A stretch of 64,000 nt of DNA from Arthrobacter sp. TPD3018 (lineage in GTDB: Bacteria > Pseudomonadota > Alphaproteobacteria > Sphingomonadales > Sphingomonadaceae): contig QDFQ01000001.1 of assembly GCA_003075315.1 (NCBI GenBank), positions 1,469,998 to 1,533,997 on the forward strand. Direction: 5' to 3'. Within the stretch, counting starts at the first letter, position 1. Every line of letters starts with the position of its first letter. Below, piece after piece: positions 55,454 to 63,053 of the stretch. The notes below the pieces were generated by a model, which ran no database searches, was not told where the DNA came from, and saw only the letters and a program-made list of their open reading frames with translations. Both the position numbers and the translations under genes were made by a program.

Positions 55454-57246
55454 GGAAGGCCTTGGCGCTGCTATCGCCGCTGGCGCTGGCGGGTGCGGGG
55501 TCGCCGCCGGCTGCGGTGCACCTCAACCAGATCGGCTTTCGTCCCGACACGGCGAAATGGGCGATCCTGTCGGACGATGCCAAGGCGCCGCTGCCGTGGC
55601 GCGTCGTCGATGCAAGCGGCAAGGTCGTGGCGGAGGGCAAGACCCGGCCGTTCGGCGACGATGCGGCATCAGGCGATCACGTCCATCAGATCGACCTGAG
55701 CGCGGTGCGGGTGCCCGGCACGTACCGGCTGACGGTGGATGGCGTGACCAGCCATCCCTTTGCGATCAGGGCCGACACCTATGCGCCGCTGGCCCGCGCG
55801 GCGCTGAACTTCTTCTACCAGAACCGCGCGGGCATCGCGATCGACGCGCGCTATGCCGGCGGCCCGCAATGGGCGCGCGCGGCGGGCCATCCGCATGAGG
55901 TGGCGACCTGTTTTGCCGGGCGCGACACCGCAGGAACGGTCTGGCCGGGCTGCCGCTACACACTGGATGTGACGGGTGGCTGGTACGACGCGGGCGATCA
56001 CGGCAAGTATGTGGTCAACGGCGGCATCGCGCTGTGGACGTTGCAGAATCTGTACGAGGTGAATGCCGCTGCGCCGTCGTTCGCCGATGGCAGCGTGATG
56101 CTGCCCGAGGCAGGCAACGGCATCAACGACCTGCTCGACGAAAGCCGATGGGAGATGCGGTTCCTGCTGGCGATGCAGGTGCCCGACGGCACGCAACTGG
56201 CGCTGCCGGTCGGGCCCCAGCCGCGCCGGCCGATGACCCTGACCAGCGTCGATGCCGGTGGCATGGCGCATCACAAGGTCGCCGATCGCAACTGGACCCC
56301 GCTGCCAACGATCCCCGCGGAGGATCGCGAGGAGCGGTTGCTGTATCCACCAAGCACCGCTGCGACGCTGAACCTGGCGGCCACCGCCGCGCAATGCGCG
56401 CGGATCTGGCGGGCGATCGACAAGGCCTTCGCGCATCGGTGCCTGGTGGCGGCGGGCAAGGCCTATCAAGCGGCGGTGCGCAACCCGGATATTTACGCCG
56501 CACAGGATTTCGAGGGCAGCGGAGGCTATGGCGACACGCACCTCGACGACGAGCGCTATTGGGCGACCGCGGAGCTGTACGCGACGACCAGGATGCCCGA
56601 GCTGGCTGAGGCGTTGCGTCGCATGCCCCTGCATGCCGCCCCGCTGTGGGGCGAAGCGGGCTGGGCCAATGTCGGGACGCTCGGGACGATCACGCTGGCG
56701 ACCGCCGAGGGCATCCCCGTGGCCGAACGCGAGGCGGCGCGGGCGAAGCTGGTGGCGCTCGCCGACGCGTTTCTGGCAGAGCGGGAGCGGTCGGGGTATC
56801 ACCTGCCCTATGCGACCACCGACTATGTCTGGGGATCGAACGGCGCGATCCTGAGCCGCGGCATCGTGCTGGCGCTGGCGGCGCGCTTTACCGGTGAGGC
56901 GCGCTATCGTGATGCGGTGGTCGATACCGCCGATTACGTGCTGGGGCGCAATCCGCTCGACCAGAGCTATGTCACCGGCTTCGGGTGGAAGCCGATGCAG
57001 CACCCGCACCATCGTTTCTGGGCGCATCAGTTCGACGCGCGACTGCCAGGGCCGCCGCCGGGCGTGTTGAGCGGGGGGGCGAACAACACCTCCTTCGCCG
57101 ATCCCGTCTCGGCGTCGCTGAAGGGGCGATGCGTTGCGCAGCGGTGCTGGCTGGACGATTCGCGGGCCTTTGCGGACAATGAAGTGGCCATCAACTGGAA
57201 CGCGCCACTGGTCTGGGTCGCGACATATTTGGCGATGCCGCGCTAG
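55450..57246 (+). CDS. Secreted glycoside hydrolase family 9 (cellulase-type)
   Basis: A 598-residue GH9 enzyme with a short signal peptide (ALALLSPLALAGAGSPP), an N-terminal Ig-like CelD_N domain (about 22-105, VHLNQIGFRPD) and the (alpha/alpha)6 barrel. The catalytic Asp pair is in GGWYDAGDHGKYVVNGG and the acid Glu in DNEVAINWNAPLVW near the C-terminus. GH9s act on beta-1,4-glucan backbones such as cellulose and xyloglucan; exo-acting versions are also known. Its start overlaps halogenase gene 3 by ATGA. Confidence 0.9.
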   Translation: MRKALALLSPLALAGAGSPPAAVHLNQIGFRPDTAKWAILSDDAKAPLPWRVVDASGKVVAEGKTRPFGDDAASGDHVHQIDLSAVRVPGTYRLTVDGVTSHPFAIRADTYAPLARAALNFFYQNRAGIAIDARYAGGPQWARAAGHPHEVATCFAGRDTAGTVWPGCRYTLDVTGGWYDAGDHGKYVVNGGIALWTLQNLYEVNAAAPSFADGSVMLPEAGNGINDLLDESRWEMRFLLAMQVPDGTQLALPVGPQPRRPMTLTSVDAGGMAHHKVADRNWTPLPTIPAEDREERLLYPPSTAATLNLAATAAQCARIWRAIDKAFAHRCLVAAGKAYQAAVRNPDIYAAQDFEGSGGYGDTHLDDERYWATAELYATTRMPELAEALRRMPLHAAPLWGEAGWANVGTLGTITLATAEGIPVAEREAARAKLVALADAFLAERERSGYHLPYATTDYVWGSNGAILSRGIVLALAARFTGEARYRDAVVDTADYVLGRNPLDQSYVTGFGWKPMQHPHHRFWAHQFDARLPGPPPGVLSGGANNTSFADPVSASLKGRCVAQRCWLDDSRAFADNEVAINWNAPLVWVATYLAMPR

Positions 57247-57272
57247 GCATCGCGCGAGAGAGGATCGGGCGA

Positions 57273-59405
57273 ATGAAGGCGGCATGGCGGGGCCGGGTGC
57301 GGCGGGCGACGATGGTGACGGGCGGCGCGCTGGTGCTCGCCGGGATGGCGGCTGCGGGTTGGGCGCAGGGATCGCACTGGGTACCGGCCTGGGGATCGGC
57401 GCAGATGGTCGCCGCCCAGGCCGAAGCGGACAAGCTGGCGGCGCTGGGGCCAGTGACGGTGCGACAAACCGTCCATCTTTCGGGCGGCGGCACGATGGTG
57501 CGCGTACGGCTGTCGAATATCGCCGGCACCGCGCCGCTCCGGATCGACGCCGCTGCGCTGGGCAAGGGCGCGCCCGCCAGCGCCATTGTCACCGGCAATA
57601 CGCCGCTGACCTTCTCGGGCACACGTGCGGTCACCATCCCGGCGGGTGCCGAAGTCTATTCGGACCCCTTGCCGCTTGCGACCAAGGCGGGTGACGATCT
57701 GACGATCAGCCTGTCCTTCCCCGACGTGCCCGCGACACGGACCGGCCACCCCGGCGCGCGCGCGACGACCTTTGCTGCGCGCGGCGACCAGACCGCTGCG
57801 GCATCGCTGATCGACCCGCAGACCGTCGGCGGCTGGTGGAGCCTTGCCGATGTGGAGGTCAGCGGTGGCAGTACGACGGGGACGATCGTCGCGATCGGCG
57901 ATTCGATCACCGATGGCCGCGGCGTGCGTGACGATGCGAACACACGCTGGCCCGACGAACTGGCACGCCGCCTGTCCGCAAACCGCGCCACCGCGGGCCT
58001 GTCTGTGGTCAACGCCGGGATCGGCGGCAATCGCATACTGCTCGACGGCGCCGGCCCCAATCTGCTCGCACGCTTCGATCGGGACGTGATCGCCCGCCCC
58101 AATGTGCGCGCGGCGATCGTGCTGGAAGGGGTCAACGATCTCGGCACGCTGACCCGCGACCGACCCGTCGATGCCGTGACCCATCGCGCGATGGTCACCG
58201 CCATCACCGCTGCATATCGGCAAATCGCAGCGCGGGCTCACGCGCATGGCATCCGGCTGATCGGGGGCACGATCACGCCGCTGGTCGGCAACGCGAATTA
58301 TCACGCTGGCCCTGAAACGGAGGCGGACCGGCAGGCGATCAATCGCTTCATCCGTACCTCCGGCACGTTCGATGCGGTGGTCGATTTCGACGCGGCGGTC
58401 CGCGACCCGGCGCATCCGGACCGGCTGCTGCCCCCTTATGATACCGGTGACCATCTCCATCCAAATGAAGCCGGCTATCGCGCGATGGCTCAGGCGATCC
58501 CCCTTTCGTTCCTCACCGAGCGACGGATCGTTGGCGCCGCCGCCCCGATCGCGGTCGGGCCGCAGCCCGTGTCGCCGCAGATCGCGCTGACCTTCGACGA
58601 CCTGCCCGCTCATGGACCGTTGCCGATCGGAGACGACCGCCTGCGCATCGCGCAGCGCATCATCGCGGCACTGAAGGCCGAACGGGCGCCCGCGTTCGGC
58701 TTCTATAACGGCGGCTTCGCCAACGACGCGACGGCGCCTCAGGTGGTCGCGGCATGGCACCGTGCCGGGCTTCCGATCGGCAACCACAGCTGGAGCCATG
58801 GCAACCTGGCGACGACGACCGCCCCCGCCTTCCTCGCCGACGTCGCCCGCGACGAGCCGACGCTGGCTGCGGTCGGCAAGGGGAGCGACTGGCGCTGGTT
58901 CCGCTACCCGTTCCTCAGCGAGGGGAAGGACATAGCGCAGGTCGGCGCAGTGCGCGCAGGGTTGCGGGCGAAAGGCTATCGTATTGCCGCGGTGACGATG
59001 AGCTTCGGCGATTACGGCTGGAACGACGCTTATGCGCGTTGCGTGGCGAAGAGGGACGACGCCGCCATCGCGACGCTCGAAACCAGCTTCCTCGCCGCCG
59101 CGCGTGCGCAAGCGCTCCGCTCGCGCGCATTATCCCAAGCCGCGTTAGGGCGCGACATTCCCTATGTCCTGCTGATGCATCTGGGGGCGTTCGATGCGCG
59201 GATGATGCCGCGCCTGCTGGCGCAGTATCGCGAGATGGGCTTCGCCTTCACGACGCTGCAACGCGCGGAAGCGGACCCCTTCTACGCGGCAGCGACCGAC
59301 CTCAGCTTGCCCGGCCCCAGCCCGACGCTGGAAGCGGCCGCCGCGGCGAAGGGGGTCCCCGTTCCCGCCGACGCCCCGCTGCCGCCCGCCACGCTCTGTG
59401 CGTGA
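57273..59405 (+). CDS. Fused SGNH esterase and NodB-type polysaccharide deacetylase
   Basis: A 710-residue secreted two-domain protein. After an arginine-rich N-terminus and a signal segment (MVTGGALVLAGMAAAGWAQ) comes an SGNH hydrolase (about 200-425): GDSITDG near 208, the glycine in GIGGNRILL, the Asn in LEGVNDLG and the Asp-His in GDHLHPNEAGY. A NodB domain (about 435-660) follows, with TFDD (ALTFDDLPAHG) and the HxxxH zinc motif in NHSWSHGN. It could remove both O-acetyl and N- or O-acetyl groups. A GAGAGG site precedes the ATG, 27 bases after GH9. Confidence 0.85.
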   Translation: MKAAWRGRVRRATMVTGGALVLAGMAAAGWAQGSHWVPAWGSAQMVAAQAEADKLAALGPVTVRQTVHLSGGGTMVRVRLSNIAGTAPLRIDAAALGKGAPASAIVTGNTPLTFSGTRAVTIPAGAEVYSDPLPLATKAGDDLTISLSFPDVPATRTGHPGARATTFAARGDQTAAASLIDPQTVGGWWSLADVEVSGGSTTGTIVAIGDSITDGRGVRDDANTRWPDELARRLSANRATAGLSVVNAGIGGNRILLDGAGPNLLARFDRDVIARPNVRAAIVLEGVNDLGTLTRDRPVDAVTHRAMVTAITAAYRQIAARAHAHGIRLIGGTITPLVGNANYHAGPETEADRQAINRFIRTSGTFDAVVDFDAAVRDPAHPDRLLPPYDTGDHLHPNEAGYRAMAQAIPLSFLTERRIVGAAAPIAVGPQPVSPQIALTFDDLPAHGPLPIGDDRLRIAQRIIAALKAERAPAFGFYNGGFANDATAPQVVAAWHRAGLPIGNHSWSHGNLATTTAPAFLADVARDEPTLAAVGKGSDWRWFRYPFLSEGKDIAQVGAVRAGLRAKGYRIAAVTMSFGDYGWNDAYARCVAKRDDAAIATLETSFLAAARAQALRSRALSQAALGRDIPYVLLMHLGAFDARMMPRLLAQYREMGFAFTTLQRAEADPFYAAATDLSLPGPSPTLEAAAAAKGVPVPADAPLPPATLCA

Positions 59406-59421
59406 CGGGACGGCGCTTGCA

Positions 59422-60864
59422 TCAGACCAACGCGTTGCGGCGGATGAGTTCCTTGTACCACAGAGCGCTCAGCTTCGGCGTCCGCTTCTGCGTGGCGAAG
59501 TCGACGTGGTGGATGCCGAAGCGCTTGCCATAGCCATCCGCCCATTCGAAATTGTCCATCAGGCTCCACAGGAAATAGCCCTTCAGCGGATAGCCCTCTG
59601 CGGCAGCGCGGCGGAACTGGCCCAGGTAGTTGCGCAGGTACATGATCCGGTCGGAGTCATCGACCAGCCCGCTCGCGTTGACGGGATCGTCCGCCGAACA
59701 GCCGTTCTCGCTGATGTAGATCGCCTTGGGCTTCCACAATTCGCTGACCGCACGCACGCCCCAATAGGCGACCTCCGGTCCCACATACAGCCAGGGCGAT
59801 GCCATCCGCGGTGACGAGGGCAGATGCGGCAGCGGCGTGTAACCGCGCGGGGCCGACGGATCGGCCTTCACATACGTCGGCGTATAGATGTTGAGCGCGA
59901 CGAAATCGATCGGACTGCCGATCGCCGCCATGTCGCCTGCCTGCACCTTGGGCGCGTCGGCCCCGGCGGCGGCGAGATAGCTGTCCGGATAGGCCCCCTC
60001 CATGATCGCGGTCAGGAACATGGCATTGTCGTCGCGCAGCGCCTTTTTCGCCGCCGCGATATGATCGGGCGTCTCGATGACGGGGACGAAGATATTGGCG
60101 TTGTCGGCAAGGCCCACCTCGGTGCCGGCCCGCACGTTGGCGCGGATGGCCTGGACCCCCAGGCCATGCGCCAGCACGCCATGATGGCGGACCTGGTTGA
60201 CCTGCCCCTGGGGCAGCTTCAGACCCGGCGCGTGGATACCGACCATATGACCAAGGTCGGTAAAGCAGCGCAGTTCGTTGACCGTCATGAAACGGTGGAC
60301 GCGGTCGGACAGCTTGCCCGCCATGAAGCCCGCATAATCGGCGAAGGCCTTTGCCGTATCGCGGTTCTGCCAACCGCCGGGCAGTGCCTGCGGCAGATCC
60401 CAATGGAACAGGGTGACATTGGGCTGGATGCCCGCCGCCAGCAGGCCGTCGATCACGCGGTTGTAATAGTCGATGCCCTTCTGGTTGGGCTTGCCGCGAC
60501 CGTCGGGAACGATGCGCGACCAGGCGAGCGACAGGCGATAGGCCTTCACGCCGAGGCCCTTCAGGAGAGCGATGTCATCCTTGTACCGGTGATAGCTGTC
60601 GCAGGCGACATCGCCGGTATCGCCATTGGCGACCTTGCCCGGCGTATGTGAGAATACGTCCCAATTGGTCTGCCCGCGGCCGTCCTCCTTCACCGCGCCT
60701 TCGATCTGATAGGAGGCGGTGGCGCAGCCCCACAGGAAATCCTTGGGAAAGCTGAGGTCCTGCGGTGTCATCGGATCTGCACCCGCGACTGTGGCAAGAC
60801 CATTGGCCGCCAAACCGGCAGCGCCCCCCAACATGCCCTTCGTCAGAAAATCGCGGCGATCCAT
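59422..60864 (-). CDS. Secreted GH1 beta-glucosidase with Tat signal
   Basis: A 480-residue GH1 enzyme with a Tat signal peptide (DRRDFLTKGMLGGAAGLAA). The barrel starts at FPKDFLWGCATASYQIEGA. The acid/base motif is TVNEL (Glu197), where most GH1s have T-F/L-NEP; the nucleophile is in YISENG (usually TENG). It hydrolyses beta-glucosides, cello-oligosaccharides or related oligosaccharides. It is convergent with the SGNH-NodB gene, leaving only 16 bases between stops. Its promoter carries operator-like site D. Confidence 0.91.
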   Translation of the reverse strand: MDRRDFLTKGMLGGAAGLAANGLATVAGADPMTPQDLSFPKDFLWGCATASYQIEGAVKEDGRGQTNWDVFSHTPGKVANGDTGDVACDSYHRYKDDIALLKGLGVKAYRLSLAWSRIVPDGRGKPNQKGIDYYNRVIDGLLAAGIQPNVTLFHWDLPQALPGGWQNRDTAKAFADYAGFMAGKLSDRVHRFMTVNELRCFTDLGHMVGIHAPGLKLPQGQVNQVRHHGVLAHGLGVQAIRANVRAGTEVGLADNANIFVPVIETPDHIAAAKKALRDDNAMFLTAIMEGAYPDSYLAAAGADAPKVQAGDMAAIGSPIDFVALNIYTPTYVKADPSAPRGYTPLPHLPSSPRMASPWLYVGPEVAYWGVRAVSELWKPKAIYISENGCSADDPVNASGLVDDSDRIMYLRNYLGQFRRAAAEGYPLKGYFLWSLMDNFEWADGYGKRFGIHHVDFATQKRTPKLSALWYKELIRRNALV

Positions 60865-60879
60865 GCGCCCTCTCCCTTT

Positions 60880-60908
60880 ATGATATCGTTAGCACAAAGG
60901 TGTGTCAG
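60880..60908 (-). promoter_or_regulatory. Sigma-70 promoter of the GH1 gene
   Basis: On the minus strand CTGACA (60908-60903), a 17-base spacer and TATCAT (60885-60880) each match five of six consensus bases. It lies upstream of the start at 60864, with an AAGGGAGAGGG ribosome site in between. It is the best promoter match I found in the window. Confidence 0.65.
60881..60894. promoter_or_regulatory. LacI-type operator-like site D
   Basis: TGATATCGTTAGCA matches the Xanthomonas xyl-box, as I recall it, at 10 of 14 positions and is itself a near-palindrome centred on CG. It overlaps the -10 box of the GH1 promoter, the expected place for a repressor. Confidence 0.55.
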
Positions 60909-60969
60909 AAGATTCGCTGCGTGAAAAGCAGCCAATCGCTCTTTCGTTTGTAGCCTTTCCTAGCTCCGA

Positions 60970-60983
60970 TGATGGCGTTACCA
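60970..60983. promoter_or_regulatory. LacI-type operator-like site E
   Basis: TGATGGCGTTACCA matches the Xanthomonas xyl-box, as I recall it, at 10 of 14 positions. It starts 2 nt into a GATGAT hexamer (60968-60973), the same geometry as sites A and B, and lies 50 bases before the start of the sialate-esterase-like gene. I could not see a good -35 box. Confidence 0.45.
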
Positions 60984-61032
60984 AAAATGGAAAGGCGTCG
61001 TCGTCAGGCGCCAATCATCGAGAGGGTCTGCC

Positions 61033-62961
61033 ATGAAGCCGCTGTTTGCCTTGTTGCTGATCGGCACCAGTGCCGTGGCCGATGCGGCTCCCCGGTTCGA
61101 TGGCGTCCTAACCGACCATGGTGTGATCCAACGGGATCAACCCGTCGACGTGTCGGGCGATGCGGCACCCGGCGAAACGGTGATGGTGACGCTCGCCGGG
61201 CACAGCGTCACCGCGCGCGCCGACCAAACCGGCCGCTTTGCCGCGCAGCTTCCCGCGCTGCCCGCCGGCGGCCCCTACGACCTGACCATCGCCGCGCCGA
61301 GTGGCGCCGCGGTGGTGCGCGACCTGTTGGTGGGCGACGTGTTCCTCTGTTCGGGGCAGAGCAACATGGAGATGACCGTCTCGAGCGCGCAGGACATGAT
61401 CGCCGACGCGCATGCCCCCGCCGACGACAGGCTGCGGCTGCTCACCGTAGCGAAAGTGTCTTCCGCGACGGCCTTGGCCCGCTTTGCCGACCAGCCCCGC
61501 TGGGTCGCGGCGACGCCCGAGAGCGTCCTCGGCTTTTCGGCCGCCTGCTATTACATGGTGCAGGCGCTGCGCCGCACCGCCGACGTCCCGATCGGCGCGA
61601 TCCATTCCAGCTGGGGCGGGTCGCGGATCAGCGCGTGGATGAGCGATGCCGCCCTTCGCCGTGCCGGCATGGCGGATGCTGCAGACCTGCTGACGCTGTA
61701 CGCGCGCGATCCCGCCGGAGCCAACGCGCACGCGATGACCGCGTGGGAGGAGTGGTGGCGGAAGGGATCGGCCGACGCCGCTGGTCACGAGCCTTGGCAG
61801 CCAGGGGCGCGGCTCGACTGGCGACCGGTGCCGTCGATGACCAATTTTGAACATTGGGGCGTGCCCGAACTGGCCGAGTATAACGGCATGCTCTGGTATA
61901 GCCGCGACATCGATGTCTCGGCGCAGCAGGCACGAGGACCGGCGACGTTGACGCTGGGCGCAATCGACGATGCGGATCGGACCTGGGTCAACGGCAAAGG
62001 GGTTGGTGGCAGCAGCCTGGCGTCGCAGATGCGGGTTTACGCGCTTCCCGCCGGAACGCTGACCGCGGGACGCAACGTCATCACCGTCAATGACGACGAC
62101 GTCTATGCGCTCGGCGGGATGACCGGCCCGGCCGTGGCAATGCGGATCACCTTTGCCGATGGCAGCAGCATTCCGCTGGGCTCCGGCTGGCGTTACGCGA
62201 TCGCCAAACGGTTGACGGGCGCCGCACCGCGCGTGCCTTGGGACGACATCAACGGCGCGGGCACGCTGTACAACGCGATGATCTCTCCGCTGGGGCATAC
62301 GCACGTCGCCGGCATCGCCTGGTATCAGGGTGAATCGGATACCGGTATTCCGGGATACGACCGGCGCCTTGCCGCCCTGTTTGCCGACTGGCGCGCGCGG
62401 CTGGGCAGCCCGCAGGCGGCATGGGGCGTCGTGCAGCTATCGTCTTATGGTGCCGTCCCCGTCGCGCCGGCCGAAAGTGGCTGGGGCGAGGTACGCAATG
62501 CGCAACGACTGGTTGCCGCGCGCGACGGACGTGCGGGCATTGCGGTATCGCACGACATCGGCGATCCGCTCGATATCCACCCCGGCGAGAAGCATGCCGT
62601 GGGCCAGCGGCTTGCCCACGTGATGCGCGCCATCGTCTACAAGGACGCGATCGGTGCGTCCGGGCCGGCCATTGCGACGGCGCGCGCGAGCGGCACCGGC
62701 GTGGCGTTGCGGTTCAGCGGCGTTACCGGTGCGCTCCACGCACGGGGCGCCGCGCAGGCAATCGGCTTCGAACTGTGTGGCGCTGGGCCGGGGACGTGTC
62801 GCTTTGCCGCCGGCAGCACGGTCGGTAACGACGGCGTCATGCTGTCGGGCGACGGCAAGCCCGTCACGCGCGTGCGCTACGCATGGGGGGACAGCGCCAT
62901 CACCAATCTCACCGATGATGCCGGCCTGCCGGTGGGGGCGTTCGAGAAACCCGTGTCCTGA
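61033..62961 (+). CDS. Secreted SGNH acetylesterase (sialate O-acetylesterase/acetylxylan-esterase type)
   Basis: A 642-residue secreted protein with a signal peptide (PLFALLLIGTSAVADA), an N-terminal beta-sandwich (FDGVLTDHGVIQRDQPVDV), and an SGNH core interrupted by a beta-galactosidase-like jellyroll (about 270-385). The catalytic Ser is in FLCSGQSNMEM and the Asp-His in GDPLDIHPGEKHAVG; AGIAWYQGESD is the block III region. The family deacetylates sialic acids, xylan or xyloglucan. In this hemicellulose locus a plant-polysaccharide role is more likely. It is divergent from GH1. Confidence 0.87.
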   Translation: MKPLFALLLIGTSAVADAAPRFDGVLTDHGVIQRDQPVDVSGDAAPGETVMVTLAGHSVTARADQTGRFAAQLPALPAGGPYDLTIAAPSGAAVVRDLLVGDVFLCSGQSNMEMTVSSAQDMIADAHAPADDRLRLLTVAKVSSATALARFADQPRWVAATPESVLGFSAACYYMVQALRRTADVPIGAIHSSWGGSRISAWMSDAALRRAGMADAADLLTLYARDPAGANAHAMTAWEEWWRKGSADAAGHEPWQPGARLDWRPVPSMTNFEHWGVPELAEYNGMLWYSRDIDVSAQQARGPATLTLGAIDDADRTWVNGKGVGGSSLASQMRVYALPAGTLTAGRNVITVNDDDVYALGGMTGPAVAMRITFADGSSIPLGSGWRYAIAKRLTGAAPRVPWDDINGAGTLYNAMISPLGHTHVAGIAWYQGESDTGIPGYDRRLAALFADWRARLGSPQAAWGVVQLSSYGAVPVAPAESGWGEVRNAQRLVAARDGRAGIAVSHDIGDPLDIHPGEKHAVGQRLAHVMRAIVYKDAIGASGPAIATARASGTGVALRFSGVTGALHARGAAQAIGFELCGAGPGTCRFAAGSTVGNDGVMLSGDGKPVTRVRYAWGDSAITNLTDDAGLPVGAFEKPVS

Positions 62962-63053
62962 GCAACGGCCTACCGTCCTGTCATTCGCACGATTGATGGC
63001 CCTATCGTCAATTCGGATTTGCGATTGGTTGCGCGAGCGGCTTTATCGGCGCG

